Notes: a model not told the origin generated them from the letters alone. Positions 53,871 to 62,872 are shown, counted from the stretch's first letter. The stretch is DNA of 64,000 nt from Streptomyces violaceusniger Tu 4113 (GCF_000147815.2 NC_015957.1:1364001-1428000), one strand, 5' to 3'. Numbers and translations are program-made.

Positions 53871-53938
53871 GCCCGGCGCGCACGCGAGTCCGTAGCCCGG
53901 CGCGCGAGAGCCCGTTGCCCGGCGCGCGAGAGCCCATG
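53871..53938 (+). repeat. three short GCCCGGCGCGCGAGAGCCC-type repeats
   Basis: GCCCGGCGCG recurs at 53871, 53895 and 53917; the last two copies agree over 19 bp. They lie between the nrdA control region and the 3' end of the acetyltransferase gene, in non-coding DNA. Confidence 0.7.
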
Positions 53939-53963
53939 GGCCCAGGGCGCGCGCCGCCGGTCG

Positions 53964-54470
53964 TCACAGCTCCACGGTGAACGCCCACAGGGTGAGCTCC
54001 AACTTGGCTATCGGCGACCAGTCCCGCTCCGGGGCTCGTACGAACCCCAGCCGACCGTACAGCCGGTGGGCGGCGGTCATGGACTGCTGGCTGCTGATCA
54101 CGATCCGCCGCAGCCCCAGCGCGCGCCCCCGGTCCAGGCAGGCGCGCACCAGCGCCTCGGCCGCCCCGCGCCGCCGCGACTCCGCCCGCACGGCCAGCAT
54201 CCGGAACTCGCCCTCGCCGGGCCGGGCCAGCTCCGCATACGCCCCGCCGTACACGGCGAACGCCACGGCCCCCAGCACCTCGTCACTCGCCGCGTCCGCC
54301 GCGACCAGCAGCTCGGCCTCGGCGGCCCGGCGCCGGGCGTCGCGCAGGGTGGTGAGATATGGATCACTGTCGCCGAAGTCCAGGAGCCCGTCCCCGAGAT
54401 ACACCTGCGCGGTGAGCTCGCCGATTCCGTCCAGTTCCTCGTCCCGCGCGCGTCTGATCGTGATGTCCAT
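53964..54470 (-). CDS. GNAT family N-acetyltransferase
   Basis: This 168-aa protein has the GNAT fold: MDITIRRARDEELDGI at strand 1, GEFRMLAVRAESRRRGAAEAL as acetyl-CoA-binding motif A (R-x-x-G-x-A type), and MTAAHRLYGRLGFVRAP as motif B. ATG 54470 gives a compact N-terminus; an in-frame start at 54488 adds six residues. Substrate cannot be predicted. Single gene, no evident operon partner. Confidence 0.87.
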   Translation of the reverse strand: MDITIRRARDEELDGIGELTAQVYLGDGLLDFGDSDPYLTTLRDARRRAAEAELLVAADAASDEVLGAVAFAVYGGAYAELARPGEGEFRMLAVRAESRRRGAAEALVRACLDRGRALGLRRIVISSQQSMTAAHRLYGRLGFVRAPERDWSPIAKLELTLWAFTVEL

Positions 54471-54554
54471 GTCCGCAGTCTGCCGCACACCACTGACAGC
54501 GGGGCCGCCATGCCGCCGGCGCCGGTCTTCGGCGTTACTCGCCGCGCTTCGCCG

Positions 54555-54719
54555 TCACTGGACGGCGGTGTTGATCACTCCGGTGGAGCCCGCGCGCTTA
54601 TTGGCGGCGTCGGCCTCCTGATAGGTGAAATAGCGCCGGACCGTGCCGTCCGGCAGCGTCAACTCATAGACGACAACGGGTCGCGGGCCACGTGCCCCTC
54701 CGCCGCAGTTGCAGGCCAT
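54555..54719 (-). CDS. 54-aa MACNCGG-type small protein (phage-like)
   Basis: This short ORF begins MACNCGGGARGPRPVVVYEL and contains TYQEADAANKRAGS before ending TAVQ. A Cys pair near the N-terminus followed by a small ubiquitin-like or beta-hairpin segment is typical of small actinophage proteins of this shape. I believe it belongs to a DUF7196-like group, from memory only. An in-frame TGA ends it at 54555. It sits 51 bp downstream of the DUF1360 gene on the same strand and may be co-transcribed with it. Confidence 0.65.
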   Translation of the reverse strand: MACNCGGGARGPRPVVVYELTLPDGTVRRYFTYQEADAANKRAGSTGVINTAVQ

Positions 54720-54770
54720 GGCTGCCGTTCCTTTCCCTCGAGTCTCCCTCGAGCCCAGTGCAGGTCGGTG

Positions 54771-55058
54771 TCAGTCCAGCCACCGCGAGGCGACCCCGGC
54801 GAGGTAGGAGAGCGTCAGGGCGGTGGCCGGGAGGTGGAACCACGCGGTGGTGTGCAGCAAGGAGGCGTAGACGGCGATGGCTGCGGCGACCCAGGTGCTG
54901 GTGCACCAGCCGCAGTTGACGAGGTAGGAGGGCCGGGAGTCGTCGCCGAAGCGGTCGGCGACCCAGGTTCTGAACCCCGCCGCCAGCGTGTCCTTGGTGA
55001 TGAAGCGGGTGATACGGCAGGTGGTGCCGAGGGCGAGGAGGAACGCGGCGAGGCTCAT
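54771..55058 (-). CDS. DUF1360 small membrane protein
   Basis: This 95-aa protein matches the DUF1360 pattern: LAAFLLALGTTCRITRFITKDTLAAGFRTWV, then YLVNCGWCTSTWVAAAIAVYA. The CGWCTSxW motif sits at the start of a membrane helix, and a second C-terminal helix follows. DUF1360 proteins occur in actinophages and Streptomyces chromosomes. ATG 55058 has GGGAGGGAG upstream; an upstream ATG at 55115 lacks a site. Function unknown. Confidence 0.82.
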   Translation of the reverse strand: MSLAAFLLALGTTCRITRFITKDTLAAGFRTWVADRFGDDSRPSYLVNCGWCTSTWVAAAIAVYASLLHTTAWFHLPATALTLSYLAGVASRWLD

Positions 55059-55530
55059 CGGATCGCTCCCTCCCCGGGTGGTCCCGCACGGGTTGGCACT
55101 GCCGATGTCACTCATTAGAGGCACGGTGGAGGACGGCAGGCCATACTCCGGCCGCGCGTTCCCCCGAATAGCGGAGCGCTTGTCATACAAGCTCGCCGCC
55201 GGGCGCGCCCAGATGCGCCAAACGAGTGATGGCAGCCCTGGAACCTTGAGCGACGGGGGTGGGCGTGGATAACTGGAAACGTGCCGCCGAGGGTGCCCCA
55301 TACCTCGTAGGCCATCCAGGAGCCGGGCGTTCGTCCCGTAGTTCCGCTCTCATTCGGCGCATCGCTTCCGCGCCCTGACCGGCCGCCCGGCGGCTTTCCG
55401 TTCCTCCGGTGCCGGCCTGCCTCGACCGCGCCTGCCACGACGCGGCGACGACGAGGCGTTGACCAGCGGCCTGCCCACGACATCGGCATGCCGTCGGCGC
55501 ACACCCGACCCCTCCCCGGGAGGACCAACC
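55059..55530. other. 472-bp divergent intergenic region without gene
   Basis: No supported ORF, RNA or repeat seen. It separates the DUF1360 gene (minus) from the IPT/TIG gene (plus) and must hold both promoters. Base composition is slightly lower in GC than flanking coding DNA around 55150-55290. Confidence 0.5.
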
Positions 55531-56445
55531 ATGACCTCGACCGCTCTCGCGACCGCCGCCCCCACCGCGGCCAACTGGCCCCCGTCGCAGGTGGGGCCGC
55601 CGTTGCTGCTGTCCGTGGTGCCCAACTCGGGCCCCGCCGCCGGTGGGAACCTCGTCCAGCTCAACGGGCAGAACCTGCGCAATGTCATCAGCGTGACCTT
55701 CGGCGGCGTGCCCGCCCAGATCGTCAGCCAGAGCAGTTCCGGTGGCGGTGACTGGGGCGGCGGCTGGGGCGGCGGTGGCTGGCCCGGTGGCGGCTGGCCG
55801 GGCAACCCCACCAACGACGTCATCGTGGTGATAGCCCCGCCGCACGCGCCCGGGTCCGTCCAGGTCCTGGTCACCACCACCGCCGGCACCAGCAACAGCC
55901 AGGTGTACACCTACGTGGCGCCGACGCCGCCCACCGCCTTCTCCATCACTCCGACCGTGGGGCCGACCACCGGCGGCACCCTGTACCTGATCACGGGCAC
56001 CAACCTGACCGGTGTCACCAGTGTCACCTTCGGCGGGGTCCCGTCGGCCATCCTGACCATCAACCCGGGCGGGACCAGCCTGATCGGCATCACCCCGGCA
56101 GGCCCGCCCGGGGGCGGCACCGTCGCTGTGGTGCTGAGCGGCCCGAACGGCACCGCCGCCGTCCCCGGCGGTTTCACCTACTTCGTCGCGCCGCCCGCCC
56201 CGGCGCCCACCAACATCACGCCCGCCACCGGACCCGCCGCCGGCGGCACCGCGTTCACCATCAACGGCACCAACCTCGGCAGCGTGCTGGGCGTGCTGTT
56301 CAACGGCGTTCCCGCCACGGGTGTGACCGCCACCGCCACCACGGTCACCGGCACCACCCCGCCCGGGGTGCCCGGCACCGCGACCGTCACGCTGGTGACG
56401 GCCACCGGGACCGTCACCGTCCCCGGCGGCTTCCTCTACGTCTGA
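55531..56445 (+). CDS. three-domain IPT/TIG protein with Gly/Trp-rich loop
   Basis: This 304-aa protein consists of three IPT/TIG immunoglobulin-like domains, each opening with P-x-x-GP-x-x-GG (SVVPNSGPAAGGNLVQLNG, ITPTVGPTTGGTLYLITG, ITPATGPAAGGTAFTING). Each contains VTFGGVPA-like strands. Domain 1 carries a striking Gly/Trp insert (about residues 72-92). There is no signal peptide or membrane helix, so secretion by the general pathway is not predicted. ATG 55531 follows GGGAGGA. IPT repeats usually mediate binding at surfaces; phage tails also use them. Function unknown. Confidence 0.82.
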   Translation: MTSTALATAAPTAANWPPSQVGPPLLLSVVPNSGPAAGGNLVQLNGQNLRNVISVTFGGVPAQIVSQSSSGGGDWGGGWGGGGWPGGGWPGNPTNDVIVVIAPPHAPGSVQVLVTTTAGTSNSQVYTYVAPTPPTAFSITPTVGPTTGGTLYLITGTNLTGVTSVTFGGVPSAILTINPGGTSLIGITPAGPPGGGTVAVVLSGPNGTAAVPGGFTYFVAPPAPAPTNITPATGPAAGGTAFTINGTNLGSVLGVLFNGVPATGVTATATTVTGTTPPGVPGTATVTLVTATGTVTVPGGFLYV

Positions 56446-56648
56446 CGCGCACATCCGGCCGAACCGTGCCGGTCATCGGGCCCCTTCCATCAGGGCCCGG
56501 TGACCGGCGACGTCCGTTCGAACTGCTGAGGACTCACCGGTCACCTTCCGTGAGCACCGCGCCGGGGCCGCCGAGCGGCACTATGCCGCCTCCGCGCCGA
56601 GGGGCTGGTCCCCAAGGCCGTACTGGGCCCCTATGGGCCGTCTTGAGC

Positions 56649-57806
56649 TCAGCGGCAGAACGCCCGGTCCACGTCCGTGTCCACGTGCCGCATGACCGCC
56701 GGGTCGCCCGGCTGCGTGGTCACCGCGAGCTCGGCGGCGCGGCCGTCGTCGGTGGCCCCGCCCCGGGTTTCGTAGCCCGTGGTGCTGCCGCCGTGGCCCC
56801 AGTAGACGCCGCCGCACGACAGCGGCTTGCTCACCAGGCCCAGCCCGTAGCGGGCACCGGGACCGAAGTACGCGGCGGGGACGGTCGTGCGCATCTGGGC
56901 GAGCTGGGCCGCCGGGAGGAGACGCCCGGACAGCAGCCCGGAGAAGAAGCGGTTGAGGTCGGAGTTGGTGGACACCATCTGCCCGGCCGCCCAGCCCCAG
57001 GAGGGGTTGAGCTCCGTGACGTCCTGCCAGGGTGCGTCGGCCGAACTCCGGTCGTAACCGTGGGGGTGGCGCTCGCGGATGTCCACCTCGCCGGGCTTCG
57101 GGAAGTAGGTGTGGCGCAGCGCCAGGCGCTTGATGACGCGCCGGTCGACCTCCTCGGCGTACGAGTGTCCGGTGACCTTCTCGATCAGCATGCCGGCGAG
57201 GACGTAGTTGGTGTTGCTGTACCGCCAGCTCGTTCCGGGTTCGAAGTCGGCCTTGTGCCGGAGGGCGGCGGCGAGCAGCTCGGGCGGGGTGTAGGAGCGG
57301 GGCTCGTCGTCGAGGTACGGGACGTAGTCGGGCAACCCACTGGTGTGCTGCAGCAGGTGGCGAACCGTGATGCGACGCCCGTCGATGCCTTCGCCGCGCA
57401 CCAGGCCGGGCAGGTAGGTCTCGATCGGCGTGTCGAGGCCGACCTTCCCCTCGGCGACCAGCTGCAACACGACCACGGCGGTGAACGTCTTGGTGTTGCT
57501 GCCGATGCGCACCTGTCCGTCCGGGGGCACCTCGGCGCCGGTGGCCAGGTCGCCGATCCCGGCGGTGTAGGTACGGGTGTGACCGTGCCGGTCCCGCACG
57601 CTCGCCAGCGCGGCGGGGACTCCATCGGCATGTACCAGCGCGTTCAGTCCCTGCTGGACGCCGCGGTCCGGGCGGGCGCCGGCGAAGGCCGCCTGCGGCG
57701 CCAGGGCGCCGATCATCACGGCCCCCACGGCGACAGCGGCACCGGCCCCGCGCCACCCGTGCCCGCATCGGGCCGAACGAACCTTTTGACCTGCCTGTTT
57801 GCGCAC
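56649..57806 (-). CDS. secreted beta-lactamase-fold serine hydrolase (DD-peptidase-like)
   Basis: This 385-aa exported enzyme has a basic n-region (MRKQAGQKVRSARCGHGWRG), a hydrophobic core and an APQAAFA-type cleavage site near residue 42. The class C beta-lactamase/D-Ala-D-Ala carboxypeptidase fold follows, with nucleophile SNTK (103-106), YSN in WRYSNTNYVLAG, and WGHGGSTTGYE as the KTG-equivalent HGG. Such enzymes act on cell-wall peptides or related esters outside the cell. ATG 57806. It is followed downstream by the large sortase-anchored gene in the same orientation upstream of it, 344 bp away. Confidence 0.9.
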   Translation of the reverse strand: MRKQAGQKVRSARCGHGWRGAGAAVAVGAVMIGALAPQAAFAGARPDRGVQQGLNALVHADGVPAALASVRDRHGHTRTYTAGIGDLATGAEVPPDGQVRIGSNTKTFTAVVVLQLVAEGKVGLDTPIETYLPGLVRGEGIDGRRITVRHLLQHTSGLPDYVPYLDDEPRSYTPPELLAAALRHKADFEPGTSWRYSNTNYVLAGMLIEKVTGHSYAEEVDRRVIKRLALRHTYFPKPGEVDIRERHPHGYDRSSADAPWQDVTELNPSWGWAAGQMVSTNSDLNRFFSGLLSGRLLPAAQLAQMRTTVPAAYFGPGARYGLGLVSKPLSCGGVYWGHGGSTTGYETRGGATDDGRAAELAVTTQPGDPAVMRHVDTDVDRAFCR

Positions 57807-58150
57807 GAGTGAACTCCTGGGAAGTCTCGCGAAACCGGCCTTCAGCTTTTCCGATCACGATCGCTCGGGGCGATCCTGCTGTCCCGCCGGATCAGCGTCC
57901 GGCTGCCTGTAACGAACGTGGTGGGGACAGCCCCCGGGTCAGCACCGGCTCGACGTCGGAAGCGGTCGCCCGGGCCGCCTCCGGCACATGGCCGGTCAGC
58001 GCCTCACCTGGGATGCCGGCGGCAGGTCGCGGGTTGTCGGCCGGCTCGCCGGCCGGAGCCCCTTTTCGGGGCCCCGGCCGCGTGCTGATGTGCTCGCACG
58101 ATCGAGGAGCCGTCCCCGGATCAACGAGCCACCGATTCCAGCGAAACCGA
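57807..58150 (-). terminator. 344-bp gap with terminator-like hairpin (58051-58079)
   Basis: No gene seen. On the minus strand GGCCGGGGCCCCG, then AAAA, then GGGGCTCCGGCC (58079-58051) forms a GC-rich hairpin 70 bp after the stop of the LAXTG gene, a likely terminator. The rest would contain the promoter of the serine hydrolase gene. Confidence 0.5.
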
Positions 58151-60520
58151 CTAGCCGTCCTGGGTGGTCTTGCGGCGCCGCATCCACCACACCAGCGTTC
58201 CGCCGACCGCTGCGAGAGCCGCGGCGATGCCCGCGATCAGAGCCACAGGGGTGTCGGATCCGGTGTGGGCGAGGTTTCCGTCCGGGTCCTTGGTGGCGGG
58301 GGGCTGGCTGCCGTCGCCGCCGCCCGGGGTGGACGGGTCGGGCGCCGGAGTGGTCGGCTGGTCGGTCGGTTTGTCCGTGGGCTTATCGGTTGGCGTCGGC
58401 GTCGGTGTCGGAGTGGGCGTCGGGGTGGGGTCGTCGCCGGGGAGCTTGCCGGAGGTGCCTCCGAGATAGGTGGTCTCGGTGTCCCGGTAGGTCGTTTCGG
58501 CACCGGTGGAGGTCTTGGTGGTCTTGTCCAGGCCGCGGTGCTCGAGGTTGAACTGGGTGCGGCTGATGTTCCGCTTGGGGGCCTTGGAGAAGTCCACGCC
58601 GCCGACGGTGATCACCCAGACCTCCTGGCCCTTGGTGAGTTCGTACTTGAACTCGCCCTCGGTGAAGATCTTCCGGTACTTGTCGAAGACCTGCTGTTTG
58701 TCCCAGTCCTGGTGCGGGGCGCGCAGCGGCCACCGCTTGACGTCGTTGCTGTTGATGATGTTGTGGAAGTCCGTCGGCGACACCGCGTCCTTACGGCGGA
58801 TGTACTCGGCCGCGACGCGGGCGTTGTAGACCCGGCGCAGGTCGGCGTACTGCGGCTCGGTGTTGATCCACTTCTCGACGAGCGGGACCACGGTGTTGTG
58901 GAGGACGCGTTCGTTCTGCTCGATCTCGGCCTTGGTGAGGTCCTTGGCACAGGAGTTGCCGCCGCCGGGGCCGGGAGTGTTGATGTCCATGTACTCCGAC
59001 TGGAGCTTCAGCGGCGCGTCGAGGATGTAGACGCCGCCGTCCTGCTCACGGACCTTGGCCGTCTTGGGCTCGATCCAGTTGCGGCCGGAGTTCAGGCAAG
59101 GCCAGCCGTTGCGCTTGACCAGGCCGTCCCACGCCGCCTTGCCGGTTTCGGTCTTGGGGTCCATGGCCTTGAAGAAGTCGTGCTTGAGGCGAAGGTCGGC
59201 CTCCAGCAGCACACGGCCCGCGTCGGTGGACGCGAACTTGCTGTCCATGATCGTCTCGGGCTGGTCCGGGTTGAGGTTGACCCAGAACTTGTCCGGCGTC
59301 AGCGCGAGCCAGGTGAACATGGCGTCCGAGGACATCGACAGCTTGGCGTCCCCGCCGTAACCCGGTTTGCTGTCGGGGTCCTTGGCGTAGTCGGCTTTCA
59401 TCGAGTAGTTGAAGCCCTTGCCCTTCACGGGGGCGCCCACGTAGCTGAGTTCGAGGCTGGAGAAGTCGATGCCGCCGGGGCCGCGCATGAAGTACCCGCG
59501 CGAGTTGTTCCCGTTGTAGATGCGCTGGAGCTTCTGGGCCTCTTCCAGGGACTTCCCCGACCGGAGTGCCTGGTCGATGATCGGGCCGCGCATGCCGTTC
59601 TTGCGCGGGTCGGGGTTGAACCGCGGGTCGTAGCGCGTGTAGTTGTTCGGGTTCTGGGTGCGCTCGATCGCGTTCGAACGGCGCTCATTGATCCCGGCCA
59701 CCGTGCGGGTGGTCTGGCGGTCCTGCTGGATGTCCTTGTTGAGCTGGGCGATCCGCCCCTTCGTGGCCTGGTCGGTCCGCGCACCGGTCAGATACCGGTT
59801 GGTGACGTCCTTGTTCTGCTTGGCGATCTGCCGGTCGGCGTCGACCTGCTTCTGCTGGACCTCGCCGTTGGACTTGCCCTCGACGTGCACGTCGGTTCGC
59901 CGGTTACGGGCGTCGACCCAGCGGCGCTTCTTGTTGCCGTTTTCGTCGGTGTAGTCGACGGGGTCCTCACACCACCAGTCGGGGCCGATCATGTTGTACT
60001 TCTTGACCATGCGCCCCATGAAGGCTTCGCCGCGGTAGTTGTTGCCGGGCTTGCCGATGTACTTCACGTCCAGATAGCGCCTGAAGTCCGTGTATCCGCC
60101 CCGCTTAAGCTGCTCCTGGTAGCGGGCGTAGATCTCCATGACGCGGTCGGCCGGCTTGCCGGACTTGTTGGCGATCCGCTGCCACTTGCGGTAGTCCGTG
60201 CCCGCCTTCTCGAGTTGCTTCTCCGTGGGCGGGAGGACGCCGTCGTATGCCTTGGCCGGGTTGTCGTAGGTGTAGGTCTCGTCGTTGGGCCAGGCGTCGT
60301 ACTCCAGGTTGTCCGGGGGTCCGGAGTTCGCCGGAGTGCGGTCGAATTTCTGGCCCAGGTACTTCTCGTCACAGCGCTGCGTGCGGGGCTTGGCCTCGGC
60401 CTCGTCGGTGTGGAGGCCGGGCAGACCGGTCAGCGTCACGGCGCTCGCCGCGGTGAACGCGACCACCAGGCGCGCCCAGAGGCGCCGTGGATGCGTGGGT
60501 TTGGATATGAGGCTGTTCAA
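58151..60520 (-). CDS. large secreted protein with LAHTG sortase E anchor
   Basis: This 789-aa exported protein has a signal peptide at about residues 1-43 (basic start, VVAFTAASAVTLTGLPGL core). A charged, Lys/Asp/Asn-rich body of about 650 residues follows, including a coiled-coil-prone segment (about 215-300). A Thr/Pro spacer (repeated PTPTP, about 680-740) leads to LAHTG at 750-754, then a membrane helix and RRRK tail. LAxTG is the class E sortase signal of Streptomyces, so the protein should be covalently attached to peptidoglycan. No enzymatic domain is recognised. GC appears lower than neighbours. Confidence 0.82.
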   Translation of the reverse strand: MNSLISKPTHPRRLWARLVVAFTAASAVTLTGLPGLHTDEAEAKPRTQRCDEKYLGQKFDRTPANSGPPDNLEYDAWPNDETYTYDNPAKAYDGVLPPTEKQLEKAGTDYRKWQRIANKSGKPADRVMEIYARYQEQLKRGGYTDFRRYLDVKYIGKPGNNYRGEAFMGRMVKKYNMIGPDWWCEDPVDYTDENGNKKRRWVDARNRRTDVHVEGKSNGEVQQKQVDADRQIAKQNKDVTNRYLTGARTDQATKGRIAQLNKDIQQDRQTTRTVAGINERRSNAIERTQNPNNYTRYDPRFNPDPRKNGMRGPIIDQALRSGKSLEEAQKLQRIYNGNNSRGYFMRGPGGIDFSSLELSYVGAPVKGKGFNYSMKADYAKDPDSKPGYGGDAKLSMSSDAMFTWLALTPDKFWVNLNPDQPETIMDSKFASTDAGRVLLEADLRLKHDFFKAMDPKTETGKAAWDGLVKRNGWPCLNSGRNWIEPKTAKVREQDGGVYILDAPLKLQSEYMDINTPGPGGGNSCAKDLTKAEIEQNERVLHNTVVPLVEKWINTEPQYADLRRVYNARVAAEYIRRKDAVSPTDFHNIINSNDVKRWPLRAPHQDWDKQQVFDKYRKIFTEGEFKYELTKGQEVWVITVGGVDFSKAPKRNISRTQFNLEHRGLDKTTKTSTGAETTYRDTETTYLGGTSGKLPGDDPTPTPTPTPTPTPTDKPTDKPTDQPTTPAPDPSTPGGGDGSQPPATKDPDGNLAHTGSDTPVALIAGIAAALAAVGGTLVWWMRRRKTTQDG

Positions 60521-60692
60521 CGTGCGCCCTCCCCCTGAGAGCCCCCGTTCAAGACCGCGGCGCGCAAGAGGGCTCCGAGACTGCGTCTAGGTGTTGGTTG
60601 CGCCGACGACGCTTCACGTTAAGGGGCGGGGCGCGTGGTGTTCCGGGTTTTTTACGGCGTGTCCGCGTCAAGTTCTCCTGGTTCCCGAATCG

Positions 60693-61415
60693 TTACTGAT
60701 CGAACCAGGTGTCTTCCATCGAAACGACGGCATCCTCGGTGCGCCGCACACGGAAGACGGAAGCCGTCAGGCCGCGCCGGTCGGTGGGCGACACAGCCTT
60801 GAGCGCAAGACCCGCGAGGGCGTCCCACGCGAAGCTTCCCGGCGCGTGGGCCGGGTCGACCCCGGCAGCGGCGGCCTGCTCCGGGGTGATCCCGAAGGCA
60901 TCGAGAACCGCGGTCACCTCGCCCACGACATCCCAGTCCTCCTCACCGGCGAAACCGGCCGCGAAGATGCGGGCGCCGCCGGGGTGCACGATCTTCCAGG
61001 TGCCGTAGTCGGCGCCGGGAAGGTCCATGTCGGCGGCGGCGACGATGACCGCGTCGGGGTAGCGCTCGGCGAGCGCTTCGGCCTGCTCCTCGATGGGGAA
61101 GCTCTCGGACAGGCCGATCAGGGCAGGGTCGTTGATCTGGATGACGCCGCCCCAGCAGCCGACCCGGATCACATCCAGGTCGGCGCGGGTGTCCACGTCG
61201 ATGAGTTCGGTGGCGGGAATCGCCCCTTGGTACTCCAGGACCCGCTGTACGGTGCCGAACGCTTCCGCGAACGACCGCGCTCCGGCCTCGTCGTGGGCCT
61301 CCAGCACGCCCTCTGGGCCGGGGAACGGCGGCTGTACGACGGTCAGGGTGAACTCGCCGTGCCGCTCCACGGGTTCATCGGCGGGGTAGTCCCACAGGGT
61401 CTCCTCGTCAGACAT
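60693..61415 (-). CDS. hypothetical protein (DUF6333-like)
   Basis: This 240-aa soluble acidic protein contains FTLTVVQPPFPGPEGVLEAHDEAGARSFAEAFG and DTRADLDVIRVGCWGGVIQINDPAL. I associate this architecture with the DUF6333 group of Streptomyces, from memory only. No catalytic residues, signal or membrane segment. ATG 61415 is used; GTG 61424 is in frame. Possibly co-transcribed with nothing; the DUF397 genes follow upstream on the same strand. Confidence 0.65.
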   Translation of the reverse strand: MSDEETLWDYPADEPVERHGEFTLTVVQPPFPGPEGVLEAHDEAGARSFAEAFGTVQRVLEYQGAIPATELIDVDTRADLDVIRVGCWGGVIQINDPALIGLSESFPIEEQAEALAERYPDAVIVAAADMDLPGADYGTWKIVHPGGARIFAAGFAGEEDWDVVGEVTAVLDAFGITPEQAAAAGVDPAHAPGSFAWDALAGLALKAVSPTDRRGLTASVFRVRRTEDAVVSMEDTWFDQ

Positions 61416-61445
61416 GGATGACACCGTAGCGGGCCGCCCCCGCCC

Positions 61446-61646
61446 TCACGCTCTGCCGAGGTGGTCGAGTCGCCCGGACTTGGCGCTGCGTATGAGGGCG
61501 TCCAGGGCGTGGGGGGTGGTGGTGAGGATCGTGTCGGGTTCGTCGCTCTCGCGGAGTCGGATGGTGGCGTTGTCGGGTACGGAGACGTACAGGCAGGCGT
61601 TGCCTGCGGAGCTGTACGAGGACTTCTGCCAGTGGTGGGTGCGCAT
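61446..61646 (-). CDS. DUF397 protein, copy 1
   Basis: This 66-aa DUF397 protein (MRTHHWQKSSYSSAGNACLYV, then RLRESDEP and a C-terminal ALIRSAKSGRLDHL) is a small protein of the type always found beside XRE/DUF5753 regulators in Streptomyces. Some act as antitoxin-like or developmental partners. It is about 75 percent identical by eye to the adjacent copy, indicating a recent tandem duplication. ATG 61646 with stop at 61446. Confidence 0.9.
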   Translation of the reverse strand: MRTHHWQKSSYSSAGNACLYVSVPDNATIRLRESDEPDTILTTTPHALDALIRSAKSGRLDHLGRA

Positions 61647-61656
61647 TCGGCCCGCC

Positions 61657-61857
61657 CTATGCCTTGGCGAGGTGGTCGAGTTGCCCGGCCTTGGCGCTGC
61701 GTATGAGGGCGCTCAGGGCGGTGGGGGTGGTGGTGAGGATGGTGTTGGGTTCGTCGCTCTCGCGCAGTCGGATCGTGGCGTTGTCGGATGCGGAGACGTA
61801 GAGGCAGTTGGCCCCTTGGGAGCTGTACGAGGACTTCCGCCAGTGGTGGGTGCGCAT
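61657..61857 (-). CDS. DUF397 protein, copy 2
   Basis: This 66-aa paralog of the neighbouring gene (MRTHHWRKSSYSSQGANCLYV) lies 10 bp upstream of it. The first ATG consistent with the family is 61857; a longer frame overlaps the XRE gene's end. It follows the XRE/DUF5753 gene by 10 bp, so XRE-DUF397-DUF397 is one operon. Confidence 0.9.
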   Translation of the reverse strand: MRTHHWRKSSYSSQGANCLYVSASDNATIRLRESDEPNTILTTTPTALSALIRSAKAGQLDHLAKA

Positions 61858-61867
61858 GTGTTCCCTC

Positions 61868-62719
61868 TCAGGTGTCCTGCGCGATGTCATGGATCAGGTT
61901 GCGCGACTTCGCGGGCTCAAGGGCGCAGCTTTCCATCCGGTCCAGCACCGAGCGATACATCACCAACTTGGCCTCCGCGTCGATGAACTCGCAACCGTGG
62001 TCCGTGTCCAACTGGACGGTATCGAGCTGCGGCACCGGGCCGTGAGCATAGACGATGGGCTGGCCCGAGCCGGGGAACGTGCCGCCGCCGAAGGGGATCA
62101 CCAGGATGGTGATGTGGTCGTGTTCGCTCATCTCGATGAGGTGGTCGAGCTGCTCGCGGGTTGTCTCCGGGCCACCGAAACCCATGCGCAGGGCGGCCTC
62201 GTGGAGGACGACCGTCAGCGGGATCGGCTGGTCCCCGTAGAGGACCGCCTGCCGCTTGATGCGAAACGAGACCCGGTGCTCCACTTCGTATCCCGCCAGG
62301 GGAGGAATGGCCTCGCTGAAGATGGTGCGCGCGTGCTGGGTGGTTTGCAGCAGGCCGGGCATGTGGACCACCGATGCGATGCGCAGGTCCGCCGCGTGGT
62401 GCTCCAGTTCGGCAAGGTCGAGCAAGCCGGGGACGAGGATCTCCCGGTATTCCTCCCACCAGCCACGGGTACGGCCTCCGGTCATGGCGGCCAACTCATC
62501 GACCAGCCGAGTGTCCGCGCAGGTGTAGTTGCACGCCATGGTGCGGACGCGATCGGCGCCCACGGCGTACCGCCCGGCCTCGATGTTGCTGATGCGGGAT
62601 TGGTTGACGCCGAGGAGCGAGGCGGCCGCGGTGGTCGACAGGCCGGCGCGATCGCGGAGTTTGCGCAGCTCGGCGCCCAGTCGTTGCTGACGCAGCGTCG
62701 GGGTGGTGCTCGACGGCAT
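61868..62719 (-). CDS. XRE-family regulator with DUF5753 domain
   Basis: This 283-aa regulator has an N-terminal HTH_31-type helix-turn-helix (about 10-65, RQQRLGAELRKLRDRAGLST, then VNQSRISNIEAGRY). The DUF5753 domain follows (about 100-275, VPGLLDLAELEHHAADLRIASVVHMPGLLQT). ATG 62719 has AGGAGG 8 bases upstream. It is the regulator of a WhiJ/AbaA-like module with two DUF397 genes downstream and a divergent ATPase. Binding partners are presumably the DUF397 proteins. Confidence 0.92.
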   Translation of the reverse strand: MPSSTTPTLRQQRLGAELRKLRDRAGLSTTAAASLLGVNQSRISNIEAGRYAVGADRVRTMACNYTCADTRLVDELAAMTGGRTRGWWEEYREILVPGLLDLAELEHHAADLRIASVVHMPGLLQTTQHARTIFSEAIPPLAGYEVEHRVSFRIKRQAVLYGDQPIPLTVVLHEAALRMGFGGPETTREQLDHLIEMSEHDHITILVIPFGGGTFPGSGQPIVYAHGPVPQLDTVQLDTDHGCEFIDAEAKLVMYRSVLDRMESCALEPAKSRNLIHDIAQDT

Positions 62720-62737
62720 GGTTCGTCCTCCTGGTCG

Positions 62738-62750
62738 GCACACAGTGTGC
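62738..62750. promoter_or_regulatory. palindromic operator candidate of the XRE/DUF397 module
   Basis: GCACACAGTGTGC is a 13-bp perfect palindrome 19 bp before the XRE start in the divergent promoter region. Flanking CACGTGTC and CACAC words extend it. It suits dimeric HTH binding. Confidence 0.5.
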
Positions 62751-62872
62751 ACGTGTCACCCACACAGGGCAACTTGGCCCGCATTTCGTCGCCTGAATGG
62801 AATATAGGCCATTGCAAGCTCTACGGTGTGTGCCCGGACACAGCCCAACTCCACGCACAGACCGAAGACTTC

